A program made the position numbers and the translations under genes. The notes under the pieces are model-generated. The model saw only the letters and a list, made by a program, of their open reading frames with translations, searched no databases and had not been told where the DNA came from. Below are positions 1 to 12,900 of a stretch of DNA of 64,000 nucleotides, one piece after another. Within the stretch, counting starts at the first letter, position 1; every line of letters begins with the position of its first letter. Source of the DNA: Rosellinia necatrix (Eukaryota; Ascomycota; Sordariomycetes; Xylariales; Xylariaceae); contig JAGYVD010000009.1 of NCBI GenBank assembly GCA_021209875.1, forward strand, positions 124,001 through 188,000, read 5' to 3'.

Positions 1-158
1 CGCGCCAGTGGCTTTCGAAGCCTAATATATAAACATAAGAAGCATCCATCCCGAACAAAAGCCAAATTAGGCTATACCGTATAATAACAAGAGGTATCGC
101 AACAACAACAACAACGACAACAATAACAACGGCGGTGACTGTAACGGTAACGCATCAA
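1..158. repeat. 3' flank with CAA-type simple repeat
   Basis: This is the downstream flank of the minus-strand gene that ends at 159. A run of CAA/CAACGA/CAATAA triplets lies at about 101-133. No other feature is visible before the window edge. Confidence 0.6.
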
Positions 159-1611
159 TTACATCTGGTACATACCGACTTCATCCCCTCCACCCGGCGC
201 ACCTCCTTCATGGGCGTGGTGATGATGCATCTGCGAGCCCATGCTACCCATCCCAGGCTTCCCCAGGGTTGATGCGGAACTGGGGCCCAGGGCGCCGGGG
301 TTCGACATCCCTGTCGGGCCGTTGGGACCGGGTATATGGGTCGAGTGAGGCGGCTGAACCGTCTTCCGATTGTTCATCTTCGCCATACGACGCACGCGGC
401 GACTGCGCAACCTGGGATCTTGGTTGCTGTTTCTCCAACTATCTACAGCTCGTTGGATCAGGCCTCTCTTACCGCGGAGGCAAGGATTTAGCTGGGCCAG
501 AGCCCACCCCACCGTGTTGCACTCAGTCTCGTACTGAAGTCGATTACCGCGATACTGCTCTTTTGAACAGCATGCACGAGGATAGACGCAATTTTCCGTT
601 TTGAAGTCGGCGCCGAGCTCGTCTGTGTTCACGGATTCCACGTCACAGCGTATTGTGTATTCCATCTTCACCCTGTCCCGTGAATATTCGAACGCAATCC
701 ATTGCACACCGTTGTTGTCTTGTCTCACAACCAATGGTGTCGTAGCGGGGATAGGACCGGGTGCAGCATTATTGTTGATACCCGGTGTCGATGACCCTGT
801 GGGCGTTGATAATTGCCCACCGTTCTGGTTAGATTGGGGGGTTCCGAGCGGTCCAGACCCAGGGCGCTGCAATTGCGGTGCCATTTGAGGCTCCAATTTC
901 GCATGTCTTGGACTACCAGTCATCCCCGCCTGGCTGTGTTGGCTGGCGTGTTGGGGCATCTGGTGTTGTGGACCAGTCTGAGACATCATCATGCTGGGCT
1001 GCGACGTCATGGACTGATGGGGTGGTTGCGCATGTTGCGGGTACGGCTGGGGTGCCTGTGGTGCCATCGACGGGTATTGAGGCTGCTGGCCGCCATAGTA
1101 CATCGATTGGTGCTGCAATTGGGACGGGGGTTGTCCATAAATGCTTCGGTGTTCATGGGCGGAGGGCGATGCGACCGAGGCCGGCGAGTTGGACTGCGGC
1201 GTATGGTAGATGGGCGGATACGGTCGGGGCATCTGAGCTGCGGCCATCATGTCGGAAGTATCTATGAACGTGTAAGCGCTCCACATCTGGGAGGTTGACT
1301 CTTGGGGCGACGCGACGCGTCCGACACTCACCTGCCGAGGTGTATCCGCTGGTCGTGCCTGGGGTGCTGTACGGGCTCTGATGGGCGTAATATGGGAGGT
1401 CTTGGCCGTGTTGAGCGGTCGCGGAGTGGCTCGACGCTTGATAGGGCTGTATGGGATGCGACGAGTACGCTGACGGGTGTTGCGGTGGCGCCGAGGGCGC
1501 CTGGTGGTGCTGCTGGTGCACAATGCTAGAAGGTCGGGTATGTTGCGATAGGTGTTGCGAAGGCGCCGTACCCTGTGAATGCGGATGATGCTGCATGCGT
1601 GCGACAACCAT
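159..1611 (-). CDS. DUF8032-type fungal protein, Q/P/H-rich putative nuclear regulator
   Basis: Two exons, complement(159..1261, 1332..1611), give 460 residues. The 70-nt intron (1262-1331) has a GTGAGT donor and a TAG acceptor and joins the two frames exactly (...SGYTSA/DTSDMM...). Residues 1-265 are low complexity, rich in Gln, Pro, His, Ser and Met. Residues about 270-393 form a compact conserved-looking domain with motifs WIAFEYSRDRVKMEY, KTENCVYPRACC, ETECNTVGWALAQLNPCLRG and a basic end RRVRRMAKMNNRK. I recall this as the fungal domain DUF8032; the number is from memory. Composition resembles fungal transcription regulators, so a nuclear role is inferred; no DNA-binding fold is recognised. 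Translation could start at 1611 or at the next in-frame ATG, 1596. An out-of-frame upstream ATG at 1621 overlaps the start. The gene is followed upstream by a very long spacer. Confidence 0.9.
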
Positions 1612-1621
1612 TAGTGCTCAT
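1526..1621 (-). promoter_or_regulatory. Upstream ORF overlapping the DUF8032 gene start
   Basis: An ATG at 1621, ten bases before the main ATG, opens a 31-codon frame that ends at TAG (1526-1528) inside the main coding region in another frame. If transcription begins upstream, ribosomes would meet this ATG first, so it could lower translation of the main protein. Transcript start is unknown. Confidence 0.45.
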
Positions 1622-4600
1622 TCTCGGCCGTCAACATCAAAATCACGAAGAAAAATAACAAAAATAACAATCGACACAGTCGGACACGACGCTATCGGAT
1701 ATATGTGGTACGGTCCAGGTTTAAGAAGTTTCCACCATCCTTGATGACGAGGTTCAGCGGGTAAGGCGTGCAAGGTCACGGGGGGAGCTCAAGGTTATAA
1801 AACCAGGGGGGGAAGAGGGATGTGATATTTGTTAGGGGAAGAGATGCAGTACCAGGAAGCGAACAAAAGGCAATTGCTCCTTTGGGAGGAGTGGATAGAA
1901 AAAAAAGAAGGGATGCCCGGAAGCTCAGGTTTTCGGTACCTGAGTCCGCGGATTGGGTTTTTTTTTTTTTTCTCTTTCTATTTTGCCTCCTCAAACCCAG
2001 AGTGTCGAGGAAGTCACCAGGTGAAGTAGATCATGAAGTTACTCAGAGTAACAAAATATTTGTAGCGAGATGTACTACCCGAGAAGCTCTTAAGAGCTGC
2101 AGGCGTCCAGGGCTCGCGTGGAACTGACAGTCAAGAAAGCGCGAGGTAAGGATACGCCCTGACAAGCCGACGAGGGTGAGATATGGGATAGGCTTGGTTC
2201 GATAAGCAGTGTGGGCATCAATAAATGACAAGGAGTGCTCCCAGGCGAGAGGAGAAGGAAGAATGGCCGGGGGGGGGAGGACCTTGTCGTAGTTGCAGCA
2301 CGGGTGAAGGTTTACACCGCGCACGAATGTCGAGAAATCGAAGATTGGAGATTTTTGTCTCCTCATGAGGGGGGTGTGGATGGATCAAGGTGTGTGGGTG
2401 TGTGGGACAATGCATGGAAGAAACGCAGACCGGGGGGCGCTGCACTCTATATGAAGTGGCCAATGATGACGGTCGGGCGAGCTAACCAGGAGCTAGCTAC
2501 CGAATGAGGCACTGGATGTCCGGGTCTAACCAAGACAACAGGGGCGAGAGCGCTGCACGAGAAGCAAGGCGGTGTGTCTACCGTAAGTACCGGTACTTTG
2601 GTCGCGTTCCAAACGACGTTTGGTTAGGTGGGGCAGCCTCTGTACGTACACATGTAACTACATGCGGATGTACATTGGATCGGACGGCCTCTCAGAAGGT
2701 AGCGGAGCCCCTGCTGAGCAAGCCTGTTTGCACGGCCTCCAACACGATGCCAGTGGTGCGCTCTGTAGGGGACTCGGCCAGCCTCAGCCACACCCTCGGG
2801 ATGGCTCTCAGCGCGTCCTTCCCCAAAGAAGCCTGCTGGGTGAGCAGGCCGGTAGGGCCATGGTGTCAAATGGGAGTGACCATGTGCGCCGATGGAAATA
2901 GAATAGCGCGCCCGTCAACTGATTGCTCCCCAGGTCTCGCGTTCGGGTCTCTTTATTGGAGAATCCAGCTCTAGTTCCACCCACTCCTTTGCCCCAAACA
3001 ACAAGGACCAATCTCGTTTGTGCTTGCATCATCGAGGACAAACGTTCTTCGGCCGCAATTTCGTTTCCGGGTCCTTTTTCGTTTTGTTTGCCCCATCGCT
3101 TGCCAGATGTTTGCCGCGATGTGTGGCTGATGAACGCGGTCCCCCCCCTCCCCTTCCCCGATGCCACCGCCACGGGTGGAGGCGAGCTCCAACCTAAACC
3201 CCGGACCCAGGTCATAGAAGGGCAGCATATAGGGACGACATGGTACGTAGCGCAATGCGCAAATGCCTAAGCGACGCAGTAAGGTCGACAGCATAAGGGA
3301 CTAGTGGGAATGGAAGCAATCGGTCGCATGATTGTTGAGTATGCTGACGTTTCCTGGCCGCTTTGGGCATAGGCTTCCACATCGCACTCCTCGCGCTCCT
3401 GGGTAATTTCGAGCCATCCGACTATGGCGGCTTTGGGACGCGACGAGGATAATTATCCCACGATGCTGGGGCGCAGGAACGACGAAGCGCGGTGGACGGG
3501 GTGTAGCTAGCGTGATAGCGAATGCAACATGATTGGTGATCCCTTCTTCATTGGTACCTCGAGACCGAGCTTGGATAAGCGTTGGGCGTTTCAACGAGGT
3601 GGTCGTGCGCGGTCTGGCGGACAGACAGGAGCACCTACACTAGGCAGATAGTGTACCTGGGTAATGGGCCGTACTGTGCCCGTCGAGCTCTAGCCCGGGC
3701 CCTAGTGTGTGTGCTAGAATGTCTTGTTGGAGTGGTGCACAGTGGCTCTAGGATTTGCTGACTGTCGCAAATGAAGTGGCTGGCTTGGCTCGGCTGGTCG
3801 CTGGCCCTGCTCACCCCACTCCCCGGATGCAAGGGAAGAGAGACGGGGTCGAGCAGAGAAAATAAGACCAGTGATAATGATAGGTAAGGTTGGTAGGCAG
3901 CTGGGTCAGTGGGTTTGGGAGGCAAGGTAGGTGATTCTGGTAGTCTGGCAGCTGCCCGGGGCCAATGGCGTGTTAGGCTTGGAGAGATTTGGCGATGACG
4001 CTAAGCACCCAGCCCACAATCATTCATGCCTTGCTGTTCCAGAAGGGTAGAATTATTGGGCCTCCCCCCGTAATGGACCACACAGCGGAGCGCTCCCCCC
4101 TCCCCACCCAGGCATTAGCAGCTCCCAGGCAGCGGTCAACCCCCCCTGGTCAGTACTGCCCTGGTTTCTGCCCTGGTCACTGTGAAACGCATTCTCTCCC
4201 CTGTATTTCCCGTCGATGCCCCCCGAGTCCTGCCCTGGACGGGTCGGCCATTCCCTGTGGGTTTTCTCGAAGCGGGCGCTCGCCCATGGTTCGAAGATGC
4301 CTTTTTCTGGTCGCCCGGTAGAGCAAGGGTGGTTGATGGCCAGCCATGGTAGCCTGTAGTTGAGGCTGAAAGGACGCACCGGTCGCCCGTAACCATGCAG
4401 ACGGTCCTCAGCTCTAAATCCGCTTGGCAGAGCCCACCCTTGAATAGAACATGGCCATACTCGGCCGTTGATGATGGAAGGTAGGGCGGAAAAGTGAAAA
4501 AAGAGATATGCCGTGTCATACAATTGACGTGCTCCATGTGGTAAGATGCAAATACATAAAAGCACGATAGCTGCAATGACAGACAGAAGAAGAAGAAGAA

Positions 4601-5266
4601 GAAGAGATGCCTCTACTCACCGGGTCTCCATGTTGTTCTTCCTTCACGTAGGGGCTCGGGGCCTGCCAGTGTTGTGCCATCTTCATAATCATTGCCGTAC
4701 CTCGTTACGGGCACGTCGTCTGAAGAGCGGCGATTAGCATTGCAACGATGATCCATGATGTGTGAAGCCATTCTCCACACCGACCGTCATCAGGGTGGTG
4801 GCAGTTGTGGTGGCAGTCGATTGCCACAACCGTTCGCTGCAACGTACGAAAGGGGCAGGCTTCCAAGCAACCAAACAAGCAAGGGGGCCCATGACGAGAG
4901 GAGAGTCGCGCCTGTCATGCGCATCGTGTGGATGGTTGAAAGGAGAATAATCTGGGGAAGGGCAAATACGGTTTGAAACCGTCACAACCTAAAAAGAGCG
5001 CGCGGTACTTACTATGGGATTGAGCGTGACGGACTACGCACAGCGGAAGCAACGCCCAGTCAACTGCCAGTTATAGAGGTTACGACGAGTAGCGATCAGA
5101 CAACGCGTCAACTATTATGAAGAAAGAATCAGATATACAACACCAGCGACGACAGAAGTGGCCCGCGCGACACTGGTGTCAGTGGCAACCAGGACTGAGA
5201 TTGGCAGAATGATTATAAATAGAAGTGGGTATCGATAACGCGACAGAGAAATTAGACGGGAGAGCT

Positions 5267-5284
5267 AAAAAAAAAAAAAAAAAA
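5267..5284. repeat. 18-bp poly-A tract
   Basis: A homopolymer of 18 A residues in non-coding DNA. Such tracts often exclude nucleosomes; no gene is attached to it here. Confidence 0.9.
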
Positions 5285-7563
5285 GGTAACAAAAAAAACA
5301 GATTATTTGCATGAAGTTACTCATGCGCGTACATTTCAGCTGATAGGTGCCGAAATTGCATTGCCATGGTCGCCAATCGGGGTCGGCCACGGCGGGTCGG
5401 TAACAACCAGCGGTACAAAGCCAAATGACCGCAATAATGGACAACGACGATAACGGCGGCCATGATAAGACCAAGAACGACGGAAATAACAAACCCATAA
5501 TAACGGCAACTATTTTACCGCCGACGACAGAACGGGAGACTGGGGGGGTGGACGGGACATAGGGCTTAAACTTTGTGTACATACCATAAAAGACAATGGC
5601 CCTGGTCCTTCGTGCCGTCTGGTAGCCGAACAGTCGATAGCGGTCTGCGCGCGCACTGCTGCTACTGATGCTGCTACTGATGTTTCTACTGGCACATCCG
5701 AGGTTGTTAATAGGAGAGCTACACAACGGGTCGTACGTCGTGGGCCGCCTGCCGCATGTGCTGGGGGAGACAATTCCGAGTGGGGGTAAACCAGGAAGGA
5801 AGGGAAACGGTGCTTGCGGTACCCGACTCTTCCTCGTGGCGTGTGTGGTGTGTGTGCGTGTGTGTGTGTGAATGAATGTGTGTGTGTGTATGTGAATGAA
5901 TGTGTGTGGTACTGTGTTGCGCGTATTACAATGCGCAACTTCCGTGTTGCGAGGTGGGGCTAGCCCAAAAGGGTAGTAGGCACTTACTTAGCTATTCCGC
6001 GGACTAGAACGCTTCTAGTCTTAGACCCAGTGGGGCGTTTGTATTAGGGATACTATCGGAGTCTGTCGTCCTATAGTGGTCTCATGCACGCGATATGCCG
6101 TGGCTTGGGTTTGGCTCTCAACCGAATCTGATGGCCAGTTAGTCTCTCTAGTTCATGCAACCGGGAGTCGACCGCTGAATTGCCACGAGACGACAGTGAG
6201 GAACAATGTGTTGTTTTGGCACCAAGAGGGTGCCAGTCCGCAATGAGCTAGCCCGGGTCAGGGTTTCGAACCGGGACCAGGTCTAGACTAGACCCGATGG
6301 AGGCAAGGAAGGGTTTGCGCGATGGATGTGGGGATCGTATAGCCCACAAGTCACAGAGGTAACAGGGCCAGCTCCATGCACCTCCGTTGACACCACTTCT
6401 ACGCTACAGCGCACTGGGACGGAGCGTTTAGTGGATACAGGGGTGGTGACATGGTGGCGCGAGACGGGGGAGCGAGGGAGAGAGGCAGGGAAGGATGGGG
6501 GGCACAATACAGCAGGCAAATGGCTATCACAGTGTCGTCGCGATTTTATAACTAGAAAGATGCACAAGAACAAGAGGCTGGAAGCACTCTCGCTCGGGAC
6601 ACGTTCTACGCCGACCCAACAACCATGCCAGGAAGGGGGACGGGCTGGAAGGAATGAGAGAATGAGAGAGCGTGAGGGGGAGAGGGCGTGTCTCAATCAG
6701 AGAGATACGAGAACATGAAGGCGGCTAAATGTGGCGGGCAGGCCCGTGTAAGTAGGACATGGCGAGGGAACCTCGGAAACAAGAGGCAGGTATAGATTGC
6801 CATACACGTGGCTAGAAGAATCACACCTCCGCCACCGAGACCGGTCTGGCGGTAATGTGGAAATGAGATGGTCGTACCTTGGCTTCTGGGTCTGATGGTG
6901 GTCCCTGGACAGCGGTGCCTGTATGGCAAGTCAATACCGGCGTCAATAATAGCCGTGGCCGCCACTAGATATCGTCGTCTGTCAGCGCATCGCATTGGTT
7001 GGGGTATTGGTTGGGATGTGCGGGCCATGCCGAGCAGGAGGGCCGTGGACAACTTACGACTATCAATCAAGTCGAAGAGGTCGAAGAGTCGGACAATCGA
7101 GGCGAAGATAGATACTGAACCGCCTCGCTTCTTGTGCTGGTGTCACGCCAATCACCAAGTCTTGAGTCAGCTACTCGTCAGGGGTGATGGTAACGCAGAA
7201 CACCTCGCAGATCCGTGATGTGGAAATGATTTCCTGCAGACAAGGTATCAGGATAACAGATGTCGGGGCCAGGTTTGAAATCTATTGGATCCAATGTTCC
7301 TGTGTCATCTGGTTTTGTAGATTTATAAGCGCGTACCCGAGTATTGGTGATGCGAGAAGCGATATATACGGGTCGCGAAGTATTAGGGTCGGGGCGTGTT
7401 AGCCTCGGAGGACATCGACTATGAAGCTGAGCCAACTATACGGTCAATAGCAACGTTCGCCGTTCCAACGCCGGTGTGATGCGGCCTGGTTCCTGTGGGC
7501 CTGGAGAAAGGGCCACGGGCGTAGAGTAAGAGAAGACTGCAGCGACAACGGCAACGATGGTGT

Positions 7564-7615
7564 TAACAACAACAACAACAACAACAACAACAGCAGCAGC
7601 AGCAGCAGCAGCAGC
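7564..7615. repeat. Compound trinucleotide repeat (AAC)n(AGC)n
   Basis: About nine AAC/ACA units pass directly into about eight AGC units. It is non-coding as far as can be seen. Confidence 0.9.
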
Positions 7616-9900
7616 GATAACAGCAAACGAGGCGATAGAGCGAGCAGTTCACACCTAACAGACACCAATGGATCAGTAAACCGCCCTTCATCAGCCCGAG
7701 ACAACTACGACCAATGAATGTCCCGTGTACAGTGCAGCGGCCACTCGGTATAGATAGCTGTGCAGGTAGGATATTAGGATATCAAAATGGAAATCGTGGC
7801 CCGACCCAACCGCGACAGCACGATGCAAGATATGCGATTGAACCATGGGACGAAGATTGGCGCCGTCGTGATTTCGAGCCAAGAGACCGACCTTGTTGCT
7901 AGTGATGCAGTAGTAGGGTATTCTTGGGAGGGCTCTGACGCAAGTGGTGGTGCTGTGGTCCGGGGCTCATGCACATACAAGGGCATGGGGGGGATGGCTA
8001 GGGCAGGTTCCCCTGTCTCGACCAGGTAGCTCCATCTTGGAGAGGGACAGTGCCGCGCGAGCTTGAACAATAAAAACGCAGGGAGCCATCGAATGAAAAA
8101 GCAAGAGTAAGAGCAAGAACAGGAACAGGATGAACATAAACGCGAACATAAACAACAGGAACGACGGCAAAAAGTCATCACATACATACAGATTATAGGA
8201 TGGTAGGCCGACTGGAGGATAGAGAACCTTGGAAGTTGGAAGGTGGGAGGTGGCAGTTGGTATGAACAGTAAGTATAACCAGCGGCAAGAACGAGACTGC
8301 CGAATCACCAGAATGCTGCTGCAAGGGGGGTTGTCTGTTTGTTTACGCTGACTGGTAGGGTGGAGGGTGAAGGGCGATCAATCTACAGATACCTCGATTA
8401 GTTCGCCGCCGCCAGAGATGGGACGAGTAGGACCGGGCTATGATATGAGTATGGATAGTGTGTGTATGTGGGTGTATGTGTGTGTATATGTATGTTGTAT
8501 GTGAATGGGGTATGGTATGTGAATGGCGAGGCGGAGTTGAGCGCGGAAGGGAAATCCCGTCGGTTTACGACAAGATAATACGGAGGAAATGGCGCCAGGT
8601 TCGCCGTGTCTTGCTGCAAGGGCCTTTGGGCTCTCCGCGGCGTGATTCAACAGCAGCGAAAACACTTCGGCAGGCTCAGAAAGAGGTGGCAGTGGCGCAC
8701 GCGTACAATCCGTCTGCCAGACCGCAGACCGTACACCACAGAGCAGACCAATGGCGCGCGGCACGAGCGAGTACGGGTTCCCGTCTACTACAGCTCTATT
8801 GTGATCGGAAACAAGACGCCAGCCAGCATTACGCTTCGTACAACATCGGGAAGTACATGAAATCTCAAACCAAGGAAACGAGACGGAGGAGGCGGGTAAC
8901 AGAAGAGGCCATTGGCGGTCGTCGGCGCGAACAGTGCCGGACCGGTCCAATCCTCCTATCGAGGCTGTTTTGCAGCGCAGTAACAATATAGAATTCTAAC
9001 CATGAGATGGGTATGCAGCGAGCCTGCGTCACACCCTCGGGGCAATGTCGCAATGTCGTAGATGGCGATGCAAAAGGCCGAGATATATCGTCATTCGCGG
9101 CCAGAGCGCCGGGTCTTCGAGCTCGGGTTCGTGGGGGTTTGGCTGGTTGCGTCAAATAGGACCTCGAGACACCCACGACAGCAGAGCAAGCGGTAGGAGC
9201 AGGATCGGTTGGGCGGTAGAAGGACGGAGCGACTCTCGTTGGTCGCGGAGTCTGCCTCGGGTGACTCGTGAGCGTACTGAGGTTTGTATACGCGTTGCGG
9301 CGATAGGTTTGCGGGCGAAGTTGGTTGGTCTTGTCGAGAAAAGGTCCCGAACGATGCGGGAGAAGGTTTGATATCAAGGTACGTACCGGGGCAGACGAAC
9401 CGTGCCTTTTTCAACGGTTTTTACCAGGATGGTAGGGTTGGTGACAAGGGGGTTGCAGGAGCGTCTAGGGAGTGTGGAGTGGTTCTTGGGTGAGTGACAG
9501 ATCGTGGACGGGAGCGAAGGACTTTGAAGATGTTGATGAGGAGCCCAGTCCGCCGTCCTCGACAGGGGTTTCGCTTTGGGCAAAAAGAGAGAGGTCTCCG
9601 AAGTAGGTATCGCACGCGCTCGGCTGTTTCCCTGTGGTGGAATAACAGGGGATACTTACTGGTTCCGGTTGGTACATACATACGATGGTGCGTACCGGCC
9701 TACGTAGTGTACATGAACTAGGATACATCCAAACCTGACAGGGTTGCAGAAGTGGGCGGGGATGGGAGATGGGGAATGAAAGGGGAAGATAGGCCTGGTA
9801 CGCGCTCCTACATGGCACAGGAGGTGGTAGTAGACCGTTGCAGATGGCTCACCACGATGTATGGTGTCAATATAACTACCGGCTATAAGTCAGTGTGTCC

Positions 9901-12900
9901 TATATAGGGAATACTAGCGACTATGGGAGAGAAAGTAAAATAATAAAAATAATAAAAAACCACCCTAGGGTTAATATTAAAAACAGGATAGTGCCGTAAG
10001 AACGTTATACATAACTGCCTACATAAAAGGAAAAACACATCCAAATGCCTAACGAGGACAACAGTCCGATTCTTTCAGCAATTAACTTATACCGTGTGTC
10101 GTAGGGACTACTGAGTCGATAACTACTGTATAAGCAGACAGGCAGAAGGCCATACCTAACAAGGCAATGCACGGTAATAGCGTATTGTGTGCTCCCGTGC
10201 ACACGGAAATTGGGCTTACATACACGGCACATCCTACTTGTACATACAATGTGCACTCTCGGTTGCCTGTGCAGATTTTGCTCATTAGCTAGTTACCTAT
10301 AATAGTAGCATCACCTCTCCCGGCTCGAGCGGAAGTGGCCCGTGTGGGCAACGGAAGGGAAGCAAGCGTTGGTTGGCTGACGGGTTCCCGTCCAACACAC
10401 CTATGGAGTGCCGTAAGGTGTGCTGGTCAATCAAACGTGTCAGCACCTTCGAGATACATATGTTCTTGTACCTACTGTTCCCCTACACCTGACGAGTATC
10501 AAGATACGGTGCTGGAGTTCTCTCCCCACATCGATTTCTATATTCATTCTCTTTGTGTCTTCTCCGCCCATTGAGGTGAGAACGACATCATTTCCTAGTC
10601 GGGGCAAGGTATTTGTTTGTCAACCCTGCTCAGAGTAGTTTTATGAGTCATCAACGCCTACTATGTACTCTATGATATGCACAGTAGGCCGTTGGGGGGC
10701 TGTCTCACGAAATACCGAGAAGACTGGCAAAGGAGTTGGACAGAAGTAGCAATATACGATAAGGGGACTGACTGTATATACCTGGAACATCTAGGCTGTG
10801 CCGCACAAAGATCCGAGCCGACGTTTACACCGTCAGCGGCGGGTGCGATAATTGAATATTGGTGCCATAATATATACACATAGAGCCAGACAACCCGGAG
10901 AGATATACATTTACAAGCAAGCAATTGAAGTCCAAGTTAACTCATACAGGACAATAGCCCGCCTGATACATCCCCGGCCAACCTAACAGGTCGGGTTACA
11001 TGTACCTAATCGCAGCCACGTGAAGATGTCGTGATACAGCTCCAGGGAAGTTGAGGAAACAAAACCCGACAGGGAAAGCGAACCGTTCTTCAGGGGCAAC
11101 CTCGGTACCCTGTAAACCACGAGCGACGGGCGACGGACTGGCCGCTGGCCAGGCTGGCTAAATATGGGGATCTCTACACTAGTAATACCACTCTGCTAGG
11201 ATATGGTGCATTCAAACCAGGTAGTGAGATCCAGCACCTCGGGCTGGGACGCCAGCTTCAGCTTCACCCCTGCTACTTAGCGTACGTGTTCTTTATACTC
11301 GTACATTTTACCACTTCCATCACACATTGGGTTACGATGCAAAAAAGAAACAAATAAATCTATGATGCGCCGAACGAGGGAAAAAGTAGCTATGGCGTGA
11401 AGCACACCAAAGTCTATTTATACTACAAATTTACACTACTTAAGTCAGTCCCATCAACCTTCTACAAAGGAGGTAGGTCATTCCTCCTAATTAGTCGCAG
11501 ATAACAAAAATAATATCAAATCAACCTCGACAGCTCTGCGCATTATCCCTTGAACTGTTCTATTCTATTCTATCTCAATCTATCATACTAGATTTTACTA
11601 TCCTGCGTAGTCATCGATCATCCACCACGGATCGTAGAAAAATCATTTGACTTAATGCTCATTTCGCAATTACACATCAACCACGGTTGACTCGGCATAT
11701 TCTTTTAGCAGATCTACCAATGTCTAGTTCGTTTCAGAGCGTGACCCGTCGGAAGATGACAAAGTCAGCTAACTTGCAAGCGAGGACAAACGTCCTAAAA
11801 TGTAAAGGATTTTAATCATTCCCAATACGGATGGTACATCTTCAAATATATACTAGGCCGTTCCTGTCTAGAATACTACACCTTGGCAAGTTCCGAGTTA
11901 ATTCAGATAACAGTAATACTTACTTCATACATAGCACTATACATTATCGCTCAAATGGCACCGTTATCGCGAATGCTAACAGCAGCAACAGGCGCATATA
12001 GTATATCGATGATTGCAACCTTGAGAAGCCGAAGTTCGCTTGAACTAAATTTAGACACATCCTTAGCTTTATTGGAGCGAGCACATGTGATTGTTACAGC
12101 ACTATCCAAACATAATCAGTCTTTGTATGTCCACCGCCAAATACACCTTCCCAGTCAGGTTAATTCTCCACCTACTCCAGTATAATGTGCTATGTATTCA
12201 ACCTCTCCACGACTGGCATAAGTGGTGAGCTATACCCAAATTTCGGACCTATATCCCTTCTAGATGGGTGAAAACAGTTGTCTCCAGAATCGCCAACCCT
12301 CGGCGATCGCAAACTCGATACAGTCCCGTATATACATATAGCATAACTAGTTTAGGCTAGGCGCAACAGGCATTCACGACTTCGGTTTACGGTAAGTCTT
12401 CCCTTCAGAAAAGCCCAGAGAGGCTCCAGCCTAGGGATCCATCATGGTTTCCCAGCCTTCGTGGAGCTCACGCCCGAAGGTTGGTGCCGAAATAGAGCCA
12501 CCGTCGGTGCATCATACTACAGTATCTCCATTTCCCCAAGATCTGGACAAGCCTTGTTTTCCTCCTTGATACTTAAGCTGCAACTAGCAAGGTAACCCAG
12601 TATCCCACCCACTTCTGCATAACATATGTAACTAGCAATGCTACTACAAGGTAACACTGTACTTTACCCTGAGAAATGTGCGCGAAGGGAACGGGTTCCT
12701 CATGTGTTGCAACCCTAACTAACAGACCGGCGACGGGTATGCAGTTTATGAAGAGGTATAGCGGCTCTACATGCAATTGCCGGAGGCTTCCAATCGCAAC
12801 CGAAGGTGGTCTAGGGATTTCAGGGTTTAACGTTATCATCATGCCTAGGTGGGAATCCCAGAAGCTCGGGACGAGCCTTCGACGGGAGTCGCATCAAAGC

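Larger units (their letters stand above)
1622..9900. other. Gene-poor spacer, microsatellite-rich, moderate GC
   Basis: No open frame here shows a recognisable domain or a convincing spliced gene. Frames up to about 180 codons exist on both strands but are low complexity, overlap one another and lack plausible splice partners. The stretch contains an 18-A run (5267-5284), TG repeats (about 5850-5910 and 8458-8510), an AAC/AGC array (7564-7615) and a short perfect palindrome (6280-6294). Part of it may be the promoter and 5' leader of the DUF8032 gene. Confidence 0.6.

Noticed and set aside
6326..6718. Plus-strand 130-codon ORF
   Set aside because: It begins at a plausible ATG but is low complexity toward its end, has an overlapping frame of similar length on the other strand and no recognisable motif.
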